A model generated the notes under the pieces. That model saw nothing but the letters and a program-made list of their open reading frames with translations. It searched no databases and had not been told where the DNA came from. 64,000 nucleotides of DNA from Mytilus trossulus (lineage: Eukaryota; Mollusca; Bivalvia; Mytilida; Mytilidae), in NCBI RefSeq assembly GCF_036588685.1, contig NC_086374.1:21258886-21322885 (forward strand), read 5' to 3'. Below, piece after piece: positions 56,651-64,000 of this stretch (positions within the stretch are counted from its first letter, which is position 1; every line of letters starts with the position of its first letter). The translations under genes and the position numbers were made by a program.

Positions 56651-56765
56651 ACTAATCAATAAATTTATCAATCAATATATATGATATTTTTATTTATGAC
56701 AGTATAATTAAAAGAAAATGGAAGGAAAGACCTATCAATTATTCAAGAAGAATTGAACTTTAATA

Positions 56766-57523
56766 TTGTTCTTACATCTCTTCTGAAAAAAAAATCCACC
56801 TCCTTGTTATCACTTAAACTCTGAAACTACAAGTCCAATCGATCCCAAAATTTACAGTCAGCAGGGCATACATGTACTAAAGGTTCATAAAACAACGTGG
56901 TGCCGATATCTCTCAAGACTTTTCCTAGAGAAAAAGAATGGCAATGCCGTAAAAATCGCTTGCTAGGTCCGTAATTCTCAATGAAATCCTACAATAAAAA
57001 TGTCCGCTCCTGGATTGAAAAACTTATCTGTTACAAACTGGTGCTGAAAAATATACATTTTAAGAAAATAATCCTTAAACGTGTTTTAAAGTTACACCGG
57101 ATCAATTAAATCCAAATCATGCACTGCTGGTGAACTGTGATCAAAATGTCAATTTCCTATAATGACCAAAGAAATTACATTGTGTACATTCCATCTCTAT
57201 AGATGTTGTCTGTCCAACGTCCCGACCTAAAGAGAAATAAAAAGACTAAGTTTTTCTTAATATAAACACGCGTCACGTGGTGTCTCCTCAATCTGGCGCG
57301 CGCGCTGGACCTAAAATAAAATAAAAACTTTCCAAACTAAACATGAAACTTCTCCGGTAACACAATACTAGACCCCTTACAGAAACAAACCAACAAACAA
57401 ACAAACAAAACAAACAAACAAACAAACAAACAAAACAAACAATACCCCCCCCCCCTAATCAATCTATGTTTCAAAGGGGGAAAGACCGTTTACAATTGCT
57501 TTTTGAAAGCAATTGATTTATAT
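56766..57523 (+). repeat. module C, copy 3
   Basis: Follows element copy 2 exactly as module C copy 1 follows element copy 1, and matches copy 2 almost base for base in the parts compared. Confidence 0.85.
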
Positions 57524-58602
57524 TTATTATTATTATTCTTTCCGCCAAACTTTAACGAAATTTCCCAAAAAAAGTACGCGACATATTGAAATGATATTAG
57601 GTATTTAGTATCGGTTGACCAAAAGCTATCTTGTGGTGAGGGCACGACCCCGTAACATTTCTTTTATAGGAGTTATCTCCCCTTACACCAAAAACCTTGT
57701 TATCATTCTAACTCCATAACCATAATAGGTAGAAAAAAAACAAAGGGTGGAATTTGTTCAGGAACAGACCCTTGTGCTTCGTTACATTTGAATCGAAAAG
57801 ATTCAACGACTCATTGGTAGGGTTATGCCCCTTTGAAAATTAACAAATTTCGGTTGGCCACTTAAACTCAGAAACTGTAAATTGTAGCCATCTAGGATTA
57901 TCACCAATGATCATTAATTGACATGGACATGAAAATTGACCTAAGGTCAAAGGTCAAGGTCATGACCTAGATTTTGATCTTAGCTTGTTATCGGATTTCC
58001 AAACTAACCGTAAAAGATGGCTGATAATATGTAACGGAGGAAATGTGTGTCTTGTTGAGATCTACATTTGTTACGTTGGGTTTAAAATCATTGGACCAAC
58101 TGTTATGGAACTAGGGCACCAAAACTGTTTTTTGGGTCCGAAATGATGATTGTTTGCTTATAACCCAAAAGTGGTTAGAGATAGAAAGAAACTTTGAATT
58201 GCAATAATGATCAGCATAATAAGATCAACAAAGTAAGGTCAAGGTCAGAGGTCAAGTCCCTAGCAACGACATGAAACACCTTAGCAACCATATATTTTTG
58301 AACTTAGAAGGCTATGGATAATATAAATATGAAATTTTTAATACTGGAAATGACATTTTTGTCCCTAGCAACGACATATAAGTCCTTAACAATCACTTAT
58401 TTTTTTAACTTTAAATACTATGAATAGTACATATGACATTTTTAATACTAACAGTAATATTTTTAACCTTATGAATGATTTTTGTCCTTAGCAACCACTT
58501 GTTATGAACATAAAAGTCCTTAGAAACCATACATTTTTTACCTAAGAAGGCAATTAATAAAAGAAAAAAGGAAAGACCTATCAATTGTTCATGAACAATT
58601 GA
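57524..58602 (+). mobile_element. diverged hairpin-ended element
   Basis: Starts in a TATTATTATTATT run after module C (5' hairpin missing), contains AGGAGTTATCTCCCC, AAGGTCAAAGGTCAAGGTCA (57947-57966) and a repeated CCTTAGCAACCA phrase, and ends GGAAAGACCTA plus perfect hairpin TCAATTGTTC-AT-GAACAATTGA. No gene. Confidence 0.7.
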
Positions 58603-58607
58603 CTTTT

Positions 58608-58890
58608 AATTTGTACTGTCCATTTCTTTTTGTCTTGTATACTTATTCAGTGGTTGTTTGTTTATGTGTTACTTATTTGTTTTTCGTTCATTTTTTGTAC
58701 ATAAATAAGCCGTTAGTTTTCCGAAGTCGTTTTCCATTGTTATTTTGGGACATTTTAAAGATGACTATGCGGTATGGGCTTTATTCATTGTTGACGACCG
58801 TACGGTGACCTATAGTTGGTAATTTCTGTGTCAGTTTTGGTCTCTTGTGGAAAGTTGTCTCTGGCAATCATCTACCACATCTTCTTTTTT
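58608..58890 (+). repeat. repeat R, right copy, with SINE-like tail
   Basis: TTGTACTGTCCATTTC, GCCGTTAGTTTTCCGAAG, then GACTATGCGGTATGGGC, GACCGTACGGTGACCTATAG, TCTCTGGCAATCATCT, ACCACATCTTCTTTT: full-length member of the mussel-type repeat of which 48231 is a 5' part. Confidence 0.8.
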
Positions 58891-59094
58891 ATGTGTAGTG
58901 TACACGTTTTGTTTTTGTCTCTGATATAGTCACCTTAAAAGGGTTACTTGATAGAATCTTAATTGTCAAAATGACTGGTTTTGTGCTTATTTTCACTTCA
59001 AATACCATATATGAACAAATAGGACAGCAATAAACAACCAATGCAATGCATATGCAATGTATTTAATAAATTTGGCCAAGCAATTCTACAGGAA
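58891..59094. other. AT-rich spacer
   Basis: Nothing recognised. Confidence 0.4.
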
Positions 59095-59600
59095 AGCTCC
59101 AAGTGATTTACAGGAAGGCTCCGAGTGATATTACAGTCAACTTGCGAGCGATTGTACAGTCAATAAAAATATCCGACATGGAGAAAATGAATATATTTGG
59201 ATTTCTACTGGGACAATGGCTTTGAAACTTTCAGACAGGTAAGACTATAGATCAGAAAAGGTACATGTGAAAATCCAGGTAGCCAACAATGATTTTTCGA
59301 TGTTTATTTGACATTTTTGATCGCTGTTGTTTGACAATTTTGATGTTTTACACGGAGCTCCACCATTCTAAGGAAAACGTTTTGATGCATATGTCTTTCT
59401 TATTATTTTATTGGTTCATATTTACATAAAGAATGTTTTAGCTATCAAAACTTGAAGCAGAAATGTTATATAGGAACATAAGAGTTCGTCAAAGTTTCCA
59501 TCAAGCAACTTGTTATTTTTCGAATGTCGGAGCACCGCTTGACAGTCTCCCAAATGACCAAAATATTAGAAAACCGTAGAGTTCCGTTCCCACACTGTCC
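59095..59600 (+). repeat. duplicated sequence, plus copy of 45935-46460
   Basis: GATTTCTACTGGGACAATGG, TTTCAGACAGGTAAGACTAT, GCTATCAAAACTTGAAGCAG, TCGAATGTCGGAGCACCGC. It joins the Penelope-like relic just downstream. Confidence 0.7.
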
Positions 59601-59611
59601 ACCGAGTCAAC

Positions 59612-60419
59612 TGTGCCCCTTTAATAGCAGATTTATTTCTATATTGCTATGAATCTCAGTTTATGACCAAACTCAGTAAAGACCCATCATTGTTATATTT
59701 GGTTGATACATTCAAAAATACCTACCCTTATCTTGATGATATTTTTCGTTGAATCATCCAGAGTTCTCTAAATATACTTCAGAAATTTACCCAAAAGAAC
59801 TTACTTTAACTAAATCTAACATAAACAGCAGCAGTTGTCCTTTTCTAGATTTAGACATTTCAATTTCAAATGAGAAACTTCACACTAAAATTTACGACAA
59901 AAGAGACGATTTTTCATTTCCTATTGTAAATTTTCCTATTTTAGACGGCGATGTGCCTTTGGCTCCATCATACGGTGTTTATATATCGCAACTCGTTCGG
60001 TTTGCCCGTGTGTGTTCTGGTGTCATAGATTTTAAGGAACGTAATCAATGCATCAATGGTAAATTATTGTGTCAGGGATTTCGATACCATAAATAACTTA
60101 AAACTTTTACTAAATTCTTTCATAGATACAAAGATTTGATTGATTAGTAAATTTGGCTATACCTGTAGAAAGCTTATTAAAAATGGTATTTCACATCCTA
60201 AAGGTAATATTGTACTTAAAGCGAGGAAATCACTATGTGATCCTTGTAAACTCATCGAACCTTTAAACAAACTTATAAGTAAGGGTTATCGTACTCATCG
60301 AACCTTTAAACAAACTTATAAGTAAGGGTTATCGTACCAATATTGTAATTAGATCTCTGAATATAGTTCACATTGGCACTAATATTGATTTTGTCATTAG
60401 CAAATTAAAACATAACTAA
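59612..60419 (+). pseudogene. second Penelope-like reverse transcriptase relic
   Basis: Reads CAPLIADLFLYCYESQF, TYPYLDDIF (catalytic YxDD), then after a one-base loss in a T run (about 59743) NHPEFSKYTSEIYPKELT, CPFLDLDIS, YDKRDDFSFPIVNFP, APSYGVYISQLVRFAR, and after further breaks FGYTCRKLIKNGISHP, KARKSLCDPCKL, ending VISKLKHN and TAA. A 43-bp tandem duplication (60251-60336) shifts the tail. The part before the APL motif is missing. Shares YDKRDDFSFPIVNF with the relic at 12 kb. Confidence 0.75.
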
Positions 60420-61158
60420 ATATCATTATCTTTTGAGGCGAGAATCCCTGGGATGTGTTTTAGTTGATTTTAGTCTCTGATGCCTGATCTTTTATTATTA
60501 ATTGGTTTTGGCTTTTAACTAGATGTCAGTAACAGCGAGTACTCTCAAATCGTATGTTCTTGTTAATTCGACCTGTTGATACTGTTTATAATGCTTTTTT
60601 GTTATTTTTTATTTATATGGATCTTGTCTGTACACCAGCTTTGATTATTTGTAATATCTTCAATTTTTCACTTATTCTAATACATTTGTATAAACTTCAA
60701 GATTATAATTATTTTTTTTTAAAACCGGTTTTTTTCTAAAGTGACTATTGATGAATATTTGCGAAGGGTTAAATATTTCTCAGTGGTGTCCTGCCATGGT
60801 TTTGTTTGAATTTGTTTGTTAGCTTTTTGGTCATGAATGTTTGTCTCTAATATTTAATTAACTGTGCATTTGTATTCAGATATCGCAGATCAAATCTATT
60901 CGTTCATTGTGTAATCCATACGTTTTTTGATTGAGTTAAGTCTGCCAATTGATATTTTATCGTGTGTCTTTCCATGTTGTGATGTTATGCTATTGTTTCA
61001 GAAAAAGGGAGAAGGTTTGGATCCATTAAAACGTTTAATCCCGCTGCAAATGTTTGCACCTGTCCTAAGTCAGGAATCTGATCTATGTTCCTGATCTGAT
61101 GTACAGTAGTTGTCGTTTGTTTAGAATCATATTCAAAACAGTGATTGACGACCTAAAT
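60420..61158. other. retroelement-tail sequence
   Basis: Follows the relic; around 61010-61100 it carries GGATCCATTAAAACGTTTAA and CCTAAGTCAGGAATCTGAT, related to 10370-10430. No gene. Confidence 0.5.
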
Positions 61159-61498
61159 TATCCTATTGACTGGGACAGATTAGGTGAACGTTTGTCTGTA
61201 ACGACCATTGCTCACTTCTAACTTTTTATAGAATTTAAACTGTGGGGTCACCAAAGGTCTTAACGCCTTTAATAATAAAATAATTCGAAAAATTATTCAG
61301 GAATAACCTTTATGTTTTGATTTATATTATAAATATAAATCAACACATCGTATTATTCCGGATTCGTTTTTCGAATTGCTTTATTTAGGTGTTGAGAACC
61401 TTTGGTGACCCCACAGATTCAGTGTCTTTAACAAGTACATAGTGAGCAGTGATTATTACCGACAAACATTCACCTAATCTGTCCCAGTCAATGGGATC
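61159..61498. mobile_element. 340-bp inverted-repeat element
   Basis: Outer arms ATTGACTGGGACAGATTAGG and CCTAATCTGTCCCAGTCAAT, middle arms CTGTGGGGTCACCAAAGG (61242-61259) and CCTTTGGTGACCCCACAG, and a near-palindromic centre TGATTTATATTATAAATATA. The arms drift in between. A transposon-like foldback with no gene. Confidence 0.8.
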
Positions 61499-61559
61499 AC
61501 ATGTGTATATATGTTTCTGATGCTTCCAAACAGACATTTCTTCCCCGAGCTATAGAATT

Positions 61560-62225
61560 TAAATACAACTGTGAAACACCAGCTTGGATTTATTCCAGAT
61601 ATACATAGAATTTTGCTCAATTATAGATTGTCAGACTTTGATACTTACCCGAGTACAGATCATTTCCCAACTTACTTTCAATAGAAGAAGAAAGTTAAAG
61701 TTGCCGTCCAAGAAACCGAGGAATTGATGTGGCGTTGTAGGACACAAATAGACAAAGATTTTAAATTCTTCAGTCTTATACATACACTTTCCAAAGGTCT
61801 TCATCTTGTTTTGACTTTTAGCCGAAAACATCCATTACTTATAGAACAGTACCGTTTTATTGTCAATCTATGTACCTTAACCCGTCCATATGAAGAACCT
61901 AATTTTTTCTGTGTGACAAGTGCTGAAGGTTTATCGGTGATTATACTGATATAACTATTCACATCGTACTCTCTTGTGAAAATTTCCAGTCAAAAGGGAC
62001 AAGTTTTGGTGTGATTTAATAGAAATGGGTCCAATCGAATTCAGTGCCTATCTACATATTTTAACTGACGAAGACTTTTTAGCATGCATCTTATCATGTC
62101 ATACAGACTTCGATCTAAACGAAGATGAACAGACTATGTTTCCAAAGGCCTGAATCAATATATACTGAATGTGTGCGACTTGAATTAGATAAAAAGAACA
62201 ATTTCTACTTATTAGACAATTAGTT
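61560..62225 (+). pseudogene. LINE C-terminal relic
   Basis: Broken plus-strand pieces: TQIDKDFKFFSLIHTLSKG, HPLLIEQYRFIVNLCTLTRP, TIHIVLSCENFQ, RDKFWCDLIEMGPIEFSAYL, DEDFLACILSCHTDFDLNED. The zinc-like C...H.VLSCE pattern and FW..L resemble the end of LINE ORF2 proteins. Several frameshifts. Confidence 0.5.
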
Positions 62226-62439
62226 GTGTTAAGGATTCTACTGTGTGAACATTGTTACTTTCTTAGGCTGATAAACATTTAATTTTATTCTCTTGTTACC
62301 CATTCTTCACATTTATATAATTGTGTATAATTTTGATATATGGTATGCAGATATACTGTCCTATCTTTCAACTTTACTTCAACTATCGATCTAACTATAA
62401 ATGCTGTTCATTATTGGTGGAAATAAAGATATATATATA
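62226..62439. other. AT-rich spacer with short TA run
   Basis: Ends in a TATATATATATA run (about 62431-62443). Nothing else seen. Confidence 0.4.
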
Positions 62440-62630
62440 TAAGCAACTAGTGTACTAAGTTTCAAGTTGATTGGACTTCTGCTTCATCAAAAACTACCTT
62501 GACCAAACACTTTAACCTGAAGTGGGGCGAACAGATGATGGATGAACGGATGGACAAACAGAGGCACAGACCAGAAAACATAATGCCCCTATACTTTCGT
62601 AGGTGGGGCATAAAAAAGAAGATTTAAAGG
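62440..62630. repeat. dispersed repeat, TAATGCCC family
   Basis: AAGTTTCAAGTTGATTGGAC, AAACTACCTTGACCAAAC, TAATGCCCCTATAC, GTAGGTGGGGCATAAA. Confidence 0.75.
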
Positions 62631-62874
62631 CCATGACATGATAAATATGAAACAATTCAAACTAGAACAACTAGCAGCCTAATTTATGCAATACGATTAA
62701 TGATTAACAAATAATACAGACTTATACAAAGCATCACCACTGAATTACAGGCTCTTGACTTGTGACAAACAAAGAATGTATTGATTACCTAGGAAGAAAA
62801 TATAGAATCCTTTCAACTTTTAGTGACTGATGTGAAATTCATAAGCTTTTCCTGTTTTTCAATACAGTATGAAA

Positions 62875-63080
62875 ATCCAATACTCGTAGGCGTGCTTTAG
62901 CTGGCCCCTTAACAAAAATGTGTACTAGTTCATTGATAAAATATGTCATACTTAACTACGAAATATATAAATAAACTAAAATTAAGAATCACACAAGACT
63001 ATCTAGGAACAGACGAAAAAATACACTGGGGTTAAACATGTTTTGTTTTTTTTAGATCTGAATCCTCCCCTCAGTGATAC
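62875..63080 (-). repeat. partial copy of the 43.9-kb dispersed repeat
   Basis: TTTAGCTGGCCCCTTAACAA, GTGTACTAGTTCATTGATAA, GGGGTTAAACATGTTTTG, AATCCTCCCCTCAGTGATAC. Confidence 0.65.
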
Positions 63081-64000
63081 TAAGTCACCTGAAGCATGCT
63101 GATTGATAGCAGTAGGTGCAATTGTTTAAAAAGCTTGAGTTAGAATTAAAATTAAACCCCCAAATTGTTTGTAATTGGTTTATGCATGTAAAGTATTTGA
63201 TTTTTCACTTGTATACTTAAATAATAAGCATAACACAAAGATCATGAGTAATGCATATCATATAAATAACAATTTTATTGTTCAACTCACATAATATAAA
63301 CAATTGTCATGCTTGAATTAAAATTTAATTCTCTGAACAAGGAAAAACTCTCATACAACAAACAAACAAACCTTTAAAACATTCATTAAAAACATACACT
63401 GCCTATCAAACATGATTTTTTTTCTCACACTGTAGTCACAAGGAGGAGGGCTGGGCCTTTGTCAGGACGTCTGAATCGGGTATTTTTAAGCTTGGAATCT
63501 CGGGATTGATCCTTTTGGGATCCATGAATTCTTTTTTAAATTTTTGGGATGTCAAGATTTAAATTTCTTTAAATTCAAGACCTCAGGTTTAAACGTTTCT
63601 AAGCCCTAGAATTCAGGATCAGGACACCTTCAAACCTCTCCCCCACCCCTATCTCACTAGTGGTTGTGAAATAGCAATAGATGGAGTCTCCCAAGGAAAG
63701 CTGGTTTATTCTGATTATGAATGCTACATTGTTTATTTATCTCCTATGTGACAACTTAATAGTCAGACATTTTCATTGGAAAATTATGGATAACCCCTAA
63801 TTGATATTTTTAATCCAAAAAGTATTTCTTCCTGAAACCTAGCTGCCATTCATATTTTTGCCCAAAAGATAAAAGTTACAGTCTAATTTTGCCACTACAT
63901 ATATCATTATAAACTTGTACTGTCAGTGGCTCATATTGTTGTGTTTTACTATTCATGTAATACAGATGATCTTTGATGATATTAGGATTAAATCCTTCTT
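63081..64000. other. no recognised feature
   Basis: AT-rich to the window edge. A G/A-rich patch at 63430-63560 does not match any family here. Confidence 0.4.

Larger units (their letters stand above)
53212..56756 (+). mobile_element. hairpin-ended element copy 2 (3.5 kb)
   Basis: Same 5' hairpin, CTGTATTTCG, (TTA)n, conserved body with AGGTCA clusters (about 53690-53715 and 53965-53995), (AATC)n, satellite array and 3' hairpin TCAATTATTC-AAG-AAGAATTGA as copy 1. The array is about 500 bp longer. Confidence 0.75.

Noticed and set aside
1-64000. tRNA, rRNA or snRNA genes
   Set aside because: No A/B-box plus cloverleaf combination or conserved rRNA/snRNA segment was found by eye; a covariance-model scan would be needed to exclude decayed copies.

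Overview
The window is about 64 kb of AT-rich, intron-containing animal DNA dominated by dispersed and tandem repeats. I infer a marine bivalve, most likely a mytilid mussel. The inference rests on a mucin/MAM-domain gene, a C1q-domain gene of the type expanded in bivalves, hammerhead-ribozyme repeats, Penelope-like and bivalve-type LINE retroelements, and several sequence families I associate with mussel genomes. No species search could be run.

Layout. 0.3-1.0 kb: a 167-bp tandem repeat. 2.3-7.9 kb (+): five 3' exons of a threonine-rich mucin-like gene ending in one complete MAM domain; every splice site and phase agrees. 9.2-9.8 kb: a cluster of tiny palindromic insertions, each flanked by a 7-bp direct repeat, then a hammerhead ribozyme. 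10.6-11.3 kb: a very homogeneous 95-bp satellite. 11.5-12.7 kb (-): a Penelope-like reverse-transcriptase relic. 14.7-17.7 kb (-): a LINE relic split by a 2-kb hairpin-ended element. 18.7-24.5 kb (-): a nearly full LINE carrying one in-frame stop, a 36-bp palindromic insertion (7-bp target duplication) and a 1.9-kb element with long repeat-built inverted ends (9-bp target duplication). 26.4-30.5 kb (+): a complete five-exon gene for a 453-residue protein I do not recognise. 31.5-41.8 kb: repeats rich in the TGACCT motif, a large bivalve-type repeat with tandem 0.5-kb modules, and inside it an RTE-type LINE with a 12-bp target duplication. 42.4-43.4 kb (+): a secreted C1q-domain gene with an in-frame TGA and a damaged 3' end. 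45.8-48.0 kb: a decayed hammerhead, an inverted copy of a sequence found again at 59 kb, and two foldback elements. 48.2-58.9 kb: a 10-kb block of duplicated hairpin-ended elements with (AATC)n tracts and long AACGTGTTTAACC-rich arrays. 59.1-60.4 kb (+): a second Penelope-like relic. 61.2-62.2 kb: a large inverted repeat and a LINE C-terminal relic.

The host genes appear independent: a secreted or surface mucin/MAM protein, a putative nuclear protein, and a broken C1q lectin-like gene. The rest is mobile DNA with a clear nesting order. The most unusual signals are the 18-40-bp palindromes with 7-bp target duplications, and the hairpin-ended family whose copies carry clusters of AGGTCA half-sites.
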